Shown one piece after another: positions 9,778 to 18,236 of a DNA stretch of 49,886 bases. The DNA is from Bacillota bacterium. GTDB taxonomy: Bacteria; Bacillota_I; Bacilli_A; RF39; UBA660. The notes beneath the pieces are model-generated. The model had not been told where the DNA came from, made no database searches, and worked only from the letters and a program-made list of their open reading frames with translations. Positions within the stretch are counted from its first letter, which is position 1. Each line of letters begins with the position of its first letter. The position numbers were made by a program, and so were the translations under genes. The stretch spans positions 1 to 49,886 of the forward strand of contig SVAX01000009.1 of the NCBI GenBank assembly GCA_015059155.1, read 5' to 3'.

Positions 9778-10947
9778 ATGAATATTACTTTAAATAAAAA
9801 TGATGAAATAGTAATGAAGTTACTTCACTATTTTATAACTATACAAGGTTATAGTCCAGTAGTATTACATGGTGCTAAAGATGAAATCTGGTTAGAAAAA
9901 AGTGATGCTGATTATAAAATAGTAAGAATAGTTTCTAATTACATACATAACGATGAACAATTAAATTTTGATATGTTTAGAACTAAACAAATATTAAAAA
10001 GAATTAAAAGAAAAATGTTTTCTTTAAAAATGGATGCATTAAGTATATTTGTAAATTTAGGAGATAATGTTAAATTAGAAGATAAATGTTTTGATAATAT
10101 AAAATGTGCTAATGTAAAGGAAATAAAAGATTTATCTAAATATTCGTTTATAATAAATAATTTTCCTAATATATTAGAAGTGGAAGATGTAAAAGAAGAA
10201 GGAATTGAACTTTTTATAAAATTAACCGATGATATAAATAAGAAAAACTATGAAGAAACGAAAAAAGCAGAAGATGTATTTTCTAAGAAAAAACCTATAA
10301 TGACTTATATATTTATAGGCATATGTTTAGCGCTATATATAATTACTGCTTTACAATCAGTAAACGTTATAGAATTAAATCCTAATGTACTTTATAGGAA
10401 TGGTGCTTTAGTTAATTTTAATATGATGGATAATAATTATTTAGAACTATATAGATTAGTAACTTCAGTATTTTTACATGGAGGTTTACTGCACTTACTT
10501 TGTAATTTATATTCTTTATATGTAATAGGACCTCAACTAGAAAGTTTCTTTGGAAAAATAAAATATACTATAATATTTATTGGAAGTGGAGTAATAGGAA
10601 ATTTACTTTCAATGGCTTTCTTACAAGATACTTATGTATCAGTAGGAGCTAGTGGAGCTATTTTTGGTTTGCTTGGGGCACTACTTTATTTTGGATACCA
10701 TTATAGAGTATATTTAAGTGGAGTTATAAGGAGTCAAATAATACCTTTAATAATATTAAATTTATCTATAGGATTTATTGCTACTAGTATAAATAATTTA
10801 GCTCATATAGGTGGTCTTATTGGTGGAGTTCTTTTATCAATGGCTGTAGGAGTTAAATATAAAAGTACTAAAGCAGATATTATAAATGGAATAATAATGA
10901 GTTTAATATTTGTTGCTTTCTTAATTTATATGATATTTTTTAGATAG
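9778..10947 (+). CDS. Rhomboid family intramembrane serine protease
   Basis: HGGLLHLLCNLYSLYVIGPQLE, GASGAIFGLLGALLYFG, AHIGGLIGG. Confidence 0.9.
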   Translation: MNITLNKNDEIVMKLLHYFITIQGYSPVVLHGAKDEIWLEKSDADYKIVRIVSNYIHNDEQLNFDMFRTKQILKRIKRKMFSLKMDALSIFVNLGDNVKLEDKCFDNIKCANVKEIKDLSKYSFIINNFPNILEVEDVKEEGIELFIKLTDDINKKNYEETKKAEDVFSKKKPIMTYIFIGICLALYIITALQSVNVIELNPNVLYRNGALVNFNMMDNNYLELYRLVTSVFLHGGLLHLLCNLYSLYVIGPQLESFFGKIKYTIIFIGSGVIGNLLSMAFLQDTYVSVGASGAIFGLLGALLYFGYHYRVYLSGVIRSQIIPLIILNLSIGFIATSINNLAHIGGLIGGVLLSMAVGVKYKSTKADIINGIIMSLIFVAFLIYMIFFR

Positions 10948-10970
10948 AATGTAATTATTCTATCTTTTTT
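10942..10970 (+). terminator. Intrinsic terminator
   Basis: AGATAGAATgtaattATTCTATCTttttt. Confidence 0.75.
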
Positions 10971-10993
10971 CATATACTTTATTGGTGATTAAG

Positions 10994-11332
10994 TTGAAAA
11001 ATATAATAATATTATTGATAGTATTGTTATGTGCTGGATGTGGTAAAAAACTTACTTGTGAATATGAACTTGAATACGATGATGTAGAAATAAGCAATAC
11101 GATTATTTTTAATTTTAAAGATAACACTTATAAACAAACGGATGTAATGATATTTACTGATGAAGAAAGTGCGTCTAATTACTTCAAAGATGTAGAAGAG
11201 TTTAAAGAAGAATATAATCTAATACTAGAAAAAAATAAAATAATATCTAATTTAGATGGAGAAATAAAATTGGATGCTACTAAAGAAGAAATAAAAAAAC
11301 AATATGAAAGTTATAATTATAAATGTAAATAA
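10994..11332 (+). CDS. Small lipoprotein
   Basis: TTG start after GGTGAT; lipobox LLCAGCGKK. Confidence 0.6.
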   Translation: MKNIIILLIVLLCAGCGKKLTCEYELEYDDVEISNTIIFNFKDNTYKQTDVMIFTDEESASNYFKDVEEFKEEYNLILEKNKIISNLDGEIKLDATKEEIKKQYESYNYKCK

Positions 11333-11352
11333 GATTTTAATAATCTTTTTTT
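11331..11352 (+). terminator. Intrinsic terminator
   Basis: AAGATTttaatAATCTTttttt. Confidence 0.55.
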
Positions 11353-11399
11353 CATATATTATAAAAAACAATCATAACTTTTATTGATAGGAGATGTTT

Positions 11400-12122
11400 A
11401 TGAAAAATATAATACCATTTAAAAAAGATGTGATTTTTAAAACTAATTTAAGTGAAATAACTAGTATTTCTTTGGAAAATTCATTAAGTTTAAAAGATGA
11501 TACTATAAGTGGAGACTTTATAATAAGTGGAGATTATAAAGTAAGTGATAAAAGTACTACAGTAGAACCTTTTGAATTAAATATACCTTTTGAAATAGTA
11601 TTAGATGATAGATTCGAAACAAAAAAGGCAACTGTAGATATAGATGACTTTTATTATGAAATAGTTAATAATAATGTTTTATCAGTATCAATAGATGTTT
11701 TAGTTGATCATTTACAAGAAAAACCTTTAGTAGAAATTGAAGATTTGGTAGATATTACTCCGGTAAGAGTAGTATTAGATAGTGAGGAAGATAATATGGA
11801 AAAAGAAAACATATTCGAAAGTGATAGAAGTTCAAAAGAAGAAAATAATTTAATAGAAGAAAAAAGATGTATAGAAGATGAGGATATTCCAGTACAAAAC
11901 GAAGAATTAGAAGAAAGGATAAATTCTATATTCAGTAATAGTTCATTTGATAATGAGGTATATGTAACTTACAATATATTTATAATAAGAGATGGAGATA
12001 CGTTAGATAGTATTATGGAAAAATATAATATTACTAAAGAAGAATTAGAAAAATATAACGATTTAAGTAATTTACAATTAGGAGATAAATTAATTATACC
12101 TAATAGTTATGAAAGAAATTAG
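11400..12122 (+). CDS. SpoVID-like spore coat morphogenesis protein with C-terminal LysM
   Basis: N-terminal beta-rich domain (SISLENSLSLKDDTISGDFIISGDYKVSD...), acidic linker, LysM (YNIFIIRDGDTLDSIMEKYNITKEELEKYNDLSNLQLGDKLIIP); next gene is YsxE-like. Confidence 0.65.
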   Translation: MKNIIPFKKDVIFKTNLSEITSISLENSLSLKDDTISGDFIISGDYKVSDKSTTVEPFELNIPFEIVLDDRFETKKATVDIDDFYYEIVNNNVLSVSIDVLVDHLQEKPLVEIEDLVDITPVRVVLDSEEDNMEKENIFESDRSSKEENNLIEEKRCIEDEDIPVQNEELEERINSIFSNSSFDNEVYVTYNIFIIRDGDTLDSIMEKYNITKEELEKYNDLSNLQLGDKLIIPNSYERN

Positions 12123-12993
12123 TGACTTATTAAAGAAAAGAGATATAAGAGCTTTAGGTTATAAAAAAAATGGTAATGTTATAATAGCTAATACTAATAT
12201 AGGTAAAGTAGTTATAAAAAAAAATAAAAATAAGGATTATATTTATAATTATTTAAATACACGTAATTTTAATTATTATCCAGAAATAATAGAAGAACAA
12301 GATTATGTAGTATATAAATATGTAGAAGATGTAGATATACCTAAAGAACAAAAAATATTAGATTTAGTAGATTTAGTTTCACTTATGCATAGTAAAACAA
12401 CTCATTATAAAAGTTTAAGTGAAGATGAATATAAAAAAATTTATGAAGATCTTCATAATAACTTTGAGTATTTATCAGAATATTATAAAGATATTATTTC
12501 TATAATAGATGATAAAGTTTTTATGAGCCCAAGTGAATATTTATTAGCTCGAAATATAAGTGCGATATTTAAATCTATTGAGATAGGTAAGAGTTATGTA
12601 GAAAATTGGTTAAAAGAAGTAGATGGAATGACTAAAATGAGAATGAGTGTAGTTCACAATAATTTAGATTTGTCCCACTATATTAGAAATAGTTATGATT
12701 ATTTAGTTAGTTGGGATAAATCTAAAATAGATATTCCAGTATTTGACTTGTATAATTTATATAATAATCATTTTTTAGATTTTGATTTTTTTGAAATATT
12801 AAAAAGATATGAGCAAACATATCCTTTAAAGAAGTATGAATTAGAGCTGTTCTTTATACTTATAACTATGCCATCTAAAATAGAGTTTAATGATACTGAG
12901 TTTAATATGTGTATAAAAATAAGCAATGAAATAGATAAATTATATAAAAGTAATATATTAATAGAGGAATATAAGAAACTTAGTAATACATAA
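12109..12993 (+). CDS. YsxE/CotS-like spore coat kinase-fold protein (phosphotransferase family)
   Basis: KVVIKKNKNKDYIYNYLNTRNFNYYPEIIEEQDYVVYKYVED; MSVVHNNLDLSHYIR; overlaps the SpoVID-like gene. Confidence 0.6.
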   Translation: MKEISDLLKKRDIRALGYKKNGNVIIANTNIGKVVIKKNKNKDYIYNYLNTRNFNYYPEIIEEQDYVVYKYVEDVDIPKEQKILDLVDLVSLMHSKTTHYKSLSEDEYKKIYEDLHNNFEYLSEYYKDIISIIDDKVFMSPSEYLLARNISAIFKSIEIGKSYVENWLKEVDGMTKMRMSVVHNNLDLSHYIRNSYDYLVSWDKSKIDIPVFDLYNLYNNHFLDFDFFEILKRYEQTYPLKKYELELFFILITMPSKIEFNDTEFNMCIKISNEIDKLYKSNILIEEYKKLSNT

Positions 12994-13002
12994 ATATTAT
13001 TA

Positions 13003-13030
13003 AAAACTGTTAATGATTAACGGTTTTTTT
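13003..13030 (+). terminator. Intrinsic terminator
   Basis: AAACTGTTAAtgaTTAACGGTTttttt. Confidence 0.75.
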
Positions 13031-13120
13031 ATGTACTTTTTGTGAAAATTAAAAATTTTTATGTAAAAAAAAAGGAAATTTAAAAGTTTTGTAGAATGAT
13101 ATATGTGAGGAGGTGATAAT

Positions 13121-15199
13121 GTGAAGAAATATCCGATAGTATTACAAGATGAAATTAAAGATTGTGGAGTATCATGTATCCAAATGATAATCAAATATTA
13201 TGGTGGATATGTAAAAAAATCTAATTTGCTTGAAATGACAAAAACTAGTAAGAAGGGTACAACTGCTTTTAATATTAAAGATACTTTAATAAATTTAGGA
13301 TTTGATGCCAAAGGTATTAAATGTGAATTAAAAGATATAAATAAAGATAATATAGTTTTGCCTTGTATTGCGAGTGTTACAATTGATAATTCTTATAAAC
13401 ATTTCATTGTAATTTATGAGATTAACTTCAAGAAAAAATATTTAGTAATAGGAGATCCTGCAGATAAAGTAAGAAAGATAACTTATAAAGATTTTATAAA
13501 AATATTTAATAATGTATTAATAGTCTTTTTCCCTATAAAAACTCTGCCAATAGAGGAAGACTCATCTCAAATAAAATTTATACTTAATTTGTTAAAGCCA
13601 CATAAAAAAACATTAATTAATATATTTATTCTATCAATTTTTATAACTTCATTTTCAATTATTACATCATTCTACACAGAGTATATGATTAACTCTTTAA
13701 GTTTTTATTCAAAAAAATACTTAATATTATTATTTTGTATCTTCTTTTCTATATATATACTCAAAATACTTTCTGATTACTTTAGAAATAAATTATTACT
13801 ATTTATTAATCAAAAATTAGATCTTGTACTTACTTTAGATGTTTTTGAAAAAATTATTAAACTTCCTTATAGCTATTATCAAAACAGAACTACAGGAGAT
13901 GTTATATCGAGAATTAATGATCTTGAATCAGTAAGAGATATGATAAGTAAAGTTGCTTTATCTATATTCGTAGATTTGCCTTTAACTATAGTATCTTTAA
14001 CTGTTCTATACTTTATTAATAAGACTTTATTCATAATAGGTTTAATAATACTTGTACTTTATTTTATAATAATCGTTGTTTTTAGGAGCATATTTAATGA
14101 TTATATAAAGAAAATACAAACAAAAAAAGGAGAAGCAACATCCCTTATGGTAGAGTCTATTAGTGGATTTGAAACAGTTAAAGGAATGCATATTGAATCT
14201 AATATTAAAGATAAATTTGAAAAAAGATATGTTAAATTTTTAAAAGATATTTTTAACTATCAAAATTTATTTTTTATACAAAATTTATTTAAGGAGATAA
14301 TAGATAGTATCGGTTTTATAGTAATCATTTTAGTAGGTTGTATTTTAGTTATAAGCGGAGAAATGAGTGTTGGAAGGCTCTTAACATTTACTTCACTTTT
14401 AGTGTACTTCTTAGAACCTATAAAAAGCATTATTAATTTAGATAATATGATAAAGGAAGCAAAAAATGCATTAAAAAGAGTTCTAGATATTGTAAGTTAT
14501 GAACAAACAAAAGATGGATTAGTAAGGGATTTTAAAAATGGAGAAATAGAATTTAAAAATTTAGACTTTTCATTTAATGATAGAGATTATATTTTGAAAA
14601 ATATAAATCTAAAAATAAAAGAAGGTTCTAAAGTAATGGTTATAGGTAAGAGTGGTAGTGGTAAGAGTACTTTATTTAAAATACTTATGAGGTTCTATAA
14701 ATTAAAAAACAATAAAGTATTTATAAATAATATAGATTTAAATAGTTATTATCTTAATACATTAAATAATAATATTTTATATTTAGGTCAAAATGAAATA
14801 TTGTTCAATGATACTTTATACAATAATTTAGTTTTTGATAATAGTAATAGTTCTAATTTTTTTGATGTGTGTAGGATGTGTTATGTGGATAAAATTATGG
14901 ATTCTAATTTAGGATATAATATGATGATAGAAGAAAATGGATTTAATTTATCAGGCGGAGAAAAACAAAGAATTATGCTTGCTAGAACGCTGCTTAAAAA
15001 TTTTAATATTCTCATAATTGATGAAGGATTAAGTCAAGTAGATGTTAATATGGAAAGAAAAATATTAAAAAATATTTTTGAATATTACAAAGATAAAACT
15101 ATTATAGTTATATCTCACAGATTAGATAATTTAGATTTATTTGATAGTTTGGTAAAAATAGAAAAAGGAGTTGTATGTAATGTATGTAAAAACGGATAA
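13121..15199 (+). CDS. Peptidase-C39-containing ABC transporter (PCAT; bacteriocin leader cleavage and export)
   Basis: C39 motifs VLQDEIKDCGVSC, YKHFIVIYEI, IGDPADK; ABC Walker A GKSGSGKST, signature LSGGEKQR, Walker B ILIIDEG. GTG start after aggaggtg. Confidence 0.92.
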   Translation: MKKYPIVLQDEIKDCGVSCIQMIIKYYGGYVKKSNLLEMTKTSKKGTTAFNIKDTLINLGFDAKGIKCELKDINKDNIVLPCIASVTIDNSYKHFIVIYEINFKKKYLVIGDPADKVRKITYKDFIKIFNNVLIVFFPIKTLPIEEDSSQIKFILNLLKPHKKTLINIFILSIFITSFSIITSFYTEYMINSLSFYSKKYLILLFCIFFSIYILKILSDYFRNKLLLFINQKLDLVLTLDVFEKIIKLPYSYYQNRTTGDVISRINDLESVRDMISKVALSIFVDLPLTIVSLTVLYFINKTLFIIGLIILVLYFIIIVVFRSIFNDYIKKIQTKKGEATSLMVESISGFETVKGMHIESNIKDKFEKRYVKFLKDIFNYQNLFFIQNLFKEIIDSIGFIVIILVGCILVISGEMSVGRLLTFTSLLVYFLEPIKSIINLDNMIKEAKNALKRVLDIVSYEQTKDGLVRDFKNGEIEFKNLDFSFNDRDYILKNINLKIKEGSKVMVIGKSGSGKSTLFKILMRFYKLKNNKVFINNIDLNSYYLNTLNNNILYLGQNEILFNDTLYNNLVFDNSNSSNFFDVCRMCYVDKIMDSNLGYNMMIEENGFNLSGGEKQRIMLARTLLKNFNILIIDEGLSQVDVNMERKILKNIFEYYKDKTIIVISHRLDNLDLFDSLVKIEKGVVCNVCKNG

Positions 15200-15617
15200 A
15201 TTAGATATTTATAATGATTCGGCAATAATATTAGATAAGAAGATTCCCAAAAAAATAATTTCTTGGATTACAATATTAATTATATTAATGATATTATTTG
15301 TTGTGTTTTCTTTTGTACCTTTTAATATATATAAAACTTTTGTAGGTTATATATATATCGAGGACAATAATTCATATGTAGTTTTATCTATTAATGAAAG
15401 TGATTTTCCCATAAATAAAAATAATAAACTATATATACAAAATAAAAAATATGATTATGAAGTTGTAATGATACAAGAAGATAAACTAGTACTAAACATA
15501 AATCTAGATGATAATTTAAAGATACAAGACAACCAAGTACTATTAAACATATTAAAAAATAGAACTACATTATTTGAAATAATAAAAAATAAAATAAAGA
15601 GAGGATTTGGTGTATGA
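15180..15617 (+). CDS. Short single-TM bacteriocin secretion accessory protein (HlyD-like N-terminal portion only)
   Basis: Cytoplasmic N-terminus, one TM (IISWITILIILMILFVVFSFVPF), small beta-rich extracytoplasmic region; sits between the PCAT gene and the peptide genes. Confidence 0.55.
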   Translation: MYVKTDKLDIYNDSAIILDKKIPKKIISWITILIILMILFVVFSFVPFNIYKTFVGYIYIEDNNSYVVLSINESDFPINKNNKLYIQNKKYDYEVVMIQEDKLVLNINLDDNLKIQDNQVLLNILKNRTTLFEIIKNKIKRGFGV

Positions 15618-15754
15618 AAAATTTAAATGATAAAGAACTTATGGATGTTAATGGTGGAGGAGTTAGTATAGGAGCAATTGTTGGTATAGCAGCTGGTATA
15701 ACTTTTATAGTAGGATTAATAGATGGTTTGTTTAGACCACTTAAATGTAATTAG
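15614..15754 (+). CDS. Double-glycine leader bacteriocin precursor peptide 1 (46 aa; absent from the ORF track)
   Basis: MKNLNDKELMDVNGG|GVSIGAIVGIAAGITFIVGLIDGLFRPLKCN; ATGA overlap with the upstream gene; GxxxG motifs. Confidence 0.85.
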   Translation: MKNLNDKELMDVNGGGVSIGAIVGIAAGITFIVGLIDGLFRPLKCN

Positions 15755-15762
15755 GAGGTATT

Positions 15763-15933
15763 ATGAAAGAATTAAGTAATAGAGAGCTTATGAATATAGA
15801 AGGTGGAGCTAATTGGCTTACTGCTAGTTTCCTTAATGCAGCATCACGTGCTATTGAAACTGTAATGGATATCGGTAGAAGTTTAGGCTCTGCTATAAGA
15901 AGAGCTTTTAGTGGTAAAGTTTGCCCTGTTTAA
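15763..15933 (+). CDS. Double-glycine leader bacteriocin precursor peptide 2 (56 aa; absent from the ORF track)
   Basis: taggaggtattATG; MKELSNRELMNIEGG|ANWLTASFLNAASRAIETVMDIGRSLGSAIRRAFSGKVCPV. Confidence 0.85.
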   Translation: MKELSNRELMNIEGGANWLTASFLNAASRAIETVMDIGRSLGSAIRRAFSGKVCPV

Positions 15934-16084
15934 AAATAAAGTTGTACAAGCTATACTATTAATAATGACTATACCTTTATGGTTAACAATAATAAATTAT
16001 ATATTTTCCTTTTTAATTCAAGCAGGAAGAATAGTAGGAACACTTATAAGAATTATTGCTGACGGAAGCATTTGTTTAATTTGA
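15911..16084 (+). CDS. Overlapping small hydrophobic ORF (about 57 aa from GTG), possible immunity or third peptide
   Basis: VVKFALFKNKVVQAILLIMTIPLWLTIINYIFSFLIQAGRIVGTLIRIIADGSICLI; ends at the operon terminator; C-terminus resembles peptide 2. Start codon uncertain (alternative ATG at 15965). Confidence 0.55.
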   Translation: MVKFALFKNKVVQAILLIMTIPLWLTIINYIFSFLIQAGRIVGTLIRIIADGSICLI

Positions 16085-16105
16085 GAGATGAAAGTCTCTC
16101 TTTTT
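16083..16105 (+). terminator. Intrinsic terminator of the bacteriocin operon
   Basis: GAGAGAtgaaagTCTCTCttttt. Confidence 0.75.
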
Positions 16106-16228
16106 AATAGAAAAAAGAAATCAAATGAGAGAAGAAAATTCTAAAATATATAGAACAGATCGAGATGGAAGTATTATGTTTAAGATTAAAAATAAAAACA
16201 AGTGTACCATAGAAAGGAGTAGATATGA

Positions 16229-17254
16229 ATGAAAAATGAAATTATAGCAGTTGAAGATATTGAAACAAGTGAATTGTTTGATATTATTAAAAAACTAATA
16301 GAGCAAAGTAAAAATAGAATATATAAGACAGTAAATACTGAAATGATTAATTTATATTGGAATATAGGAAAAATGATTGTTGAAAAACAAGAAGGACATA
16401 ATAGGGCAAAATATGGAGATTATCTTATTGAAAGTTTATCAAATCAATTGACTAATGAATTTGGAAAAGGTTTTTCGACAAGAAACTTAAAGAGAATGAG
16501 AAAACTATATTTGTATTATCCAAAAAGGACAACATTGTTGTCCCAATTGACATGGTCTCATTATTTAGAATTGATAAAAATAGATGATGAGTCAAAAAGA
16601 AATTTTTATATGAATGAATGTATTAATTCAAATTGGAATGTTCGAGAACTTCAAAGGCAAAGAACAACTTTACTATATGAAAGAATCGCAAATTTTAAAG
16701 ACCAATCTAAGTTGTTAGAATTGTCTACAAAAGGTCATAAGGTTTATGAAAATAGGGATATTATTAAAGATCCTTTTGTACTTGAATTTTTGGATATAAA
16801 AGAAAATACAAATTATTTAGAAAGTGACTTAGAGAAAAATATTTTAGAACATCTAAAGGAATTCTTATTAGAACTGGGTAAAGGCTTTACATTTGTAGGA
16901 AATCAAGTAAGAATTACAATAGATACAGATCATTTTTATCCTGATTTGATATTTTATAATAGAATACTTAATTGTTTTGTTATCATTGATTTAAAAATTG
17001 GAAAAGTAACTCATAAAGATATTGGACAAATGCAAATGTATGTTAATTATTATGATAGAGAAATAAAACAAGAAACTGAAAATAAAACAATAGGTATATT
17101 GCTTTCTACAGATAAAAATGAAACAGTAGTTAAATATACTTTGCCAGAAGAAAATAAAACGATTTTTTCTTCAGAATTTAGATTAACGATACCAAGTGAA
17201 AAAGATTTTATCGACGTTATTGAAAATGAAAAGAAAAATATGGAGTTAGTATGA
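16229..17254 (+). CDS. DUF1016/YhcG-type PD-(D/E)XK nuclease family protein
   Basis: VNTEMINLYWNIGKMI, GKGFSTRNLKRMRKLY, LTWSHYLELIKI, FYPDLIFYNRILNCFVIIDLKIGK. Confidence 0.9.
   Translation: MKNEIIAVEDIETSELFDIIKKLIEQSKNRIYKTVNTEMINLYWNIGKMIVEKQEGHNRAKYGDYLIESLSNQLTNEFGKGFSTRNLKRMRKLYLYYPKRTTLLSQLTWSHYLELIKIDDESKRNFYMNECINSNWNVRELQRQRTTLLYERIANFKDQSKLLELSTKGHKVYENRDIIKDPFVLEFLDIKENTNYLESDLEKNILEHLKEFLLELGKGFTFVGNQVRITIDTDHFYPDLIFYNRILNCFVIIDLKIGKVTHKDIGQMQMYVNYYDREIKQETENKTIGILLSTDKNETVVKYTLPEENKTIFSSEFRLTIPSEKDFIDVIENEKKNMELV
16527..16543 (+). repeat. Perfect 7-bp inverted repeat with 3-nt loop inside the DUF1016 gene
   Basis: GGACAAC-att-GTTGTCC. Confidence 0.95.
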
Positions 17255-17525
17255 TGTAATTAATATAGGATATGATATGATGACAAACGAAGAATTAGAA
17301 ATTGCTAAAGTAGGTTGGAATGTAGCTAAAGACAATCTTGAATATAATTTATAAGAAAAAATAGTAACTAGAAATAACAAAATAGGCTTTATTTATCTAT
17401 AAGATTAAAAAAATAAATAAAAATAATGAAGATTTAGTTAAAAATGCTTGAAAAATAAAAGTTTTTCTTGTATATTTTAAAAATAGGTGCTATAATACTG
17501 ATAGATTTGTGAAAGGAGGGATTAT

Positions 17526-17720
17526 ATGTCAAAGGTAATAGTAAGAAATGGTAATGTTGATGGTGCTTTGCGTACTATGAAACAAAAAAATGCAAGAGAC
17601 GGCCTCCTAAAAAAAGTTAGAGAAAGACAAGAAGGTTATAAAAAACCTGGAGTAAAACGTAGAGAGAAAAAAGAAGAAGGCATCAAAAACTCTAGAAAGA
17701 GACAAAGAGAAAATTATTAA
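17526..17720 (+). CDS. rpsU: 30S ribosomal protein S21
   Basis: MSKVIVRNGNVDGALRTMKQKNARDGLLKKVRERQEGYKKPGVKRREK. Confidence 0.92.
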   Translation: MSKVIVRNGNVDGALRTMKQKNARDGLLKKVRERQEGYKKPGVKRREKKEEGIKNSRKRQRENY

Positions 17721-17766
17721 GAGAGTGATAAGATGTATCGCTCTTTAATTTTAGAAAGGGATTTTT

Positions 17767-18210
17767 ATGAAACAAAAATTATTAAATGATTTAGTTGCTG
17801 CTATGAAAAATCAGGATAAAGAAACTTTAAGTGTTCTTAGAATGGTTAAAGGTGCTATTCAATTAGAAGAAATAAATAAAAAAAGTGAATTAACTGATGA
17901 TGATTTTGTAGGTGTAGTAAGTAAACAAATTAAAACTAGAAAAGAATCAATTGCTGAGTTTGAAAAAGCAGGTAGAACTGATTTAGTTGAACAAACAACT
18001 AAAGAAATAGAAATATTAAATAAATATATGCCTGAACAATTAAGTGAAGAGGAAATATTGAAAGTAATTGATGAAGCATTTGATACAGTTAATCCACAAG
18101 CTCAATCTGATATGGGAAAATTAATGGGATTTGTAACTCCTAAATTAAAAGGTAAAGCAGATATGAGTTTTGTAAGTAAAACTATAAAAGAGAAATTAGC
18201 TAATTTATAG
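17767..18210 (+). CDS. yqeY: GatB/YqeY domain-containing protein
   Basis: MVKGAIQLEEI..., RTDLVEQTTKEIEILNKYMPEQLSEEEI, GKLMGFVTPKLKGKADMSFVSKTIKEKL. Confidence 0.92.
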   Translation: MKQKLLNDLVAAMKNQDKETLSVLRMVKGAIQLEEINKKSELTDDDFVGVVSKQIKTRKESIAEFEKAGRTDLVEQTTKEIEILNKYMPEQLSEEEILKVIDEAFDTVNPQAQSDMGKLMGFVTPKLKGKADMSFVSKTIKEKLANL

Positions 18211-18236
18211 AAAAATAGTGAATAGAGGGAGAATTT

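Noticed and set aside
16125-16232. 35-codon ORF MREENSKIYRTDRDGSIMFKIKNKNKCTIERSRYE upstream of DUF1016
   Set aside because: No ribosome-binding site or family resemblance seen; could be a remnant, insufficient evidence.
16468-16482. TTTTCGACAAG 0A-box-like sequence in the DUF1016 gene
   Set aside because: Internal to a CDS with no associated promoter; treated as chance.
17277-17354. Short ORF MMTNEELEIAKVGWNVAKDNLEYNL after the DUF1016 gene
   Set aside because: Very short, no recognised family; possibly decayed accessory DNA.
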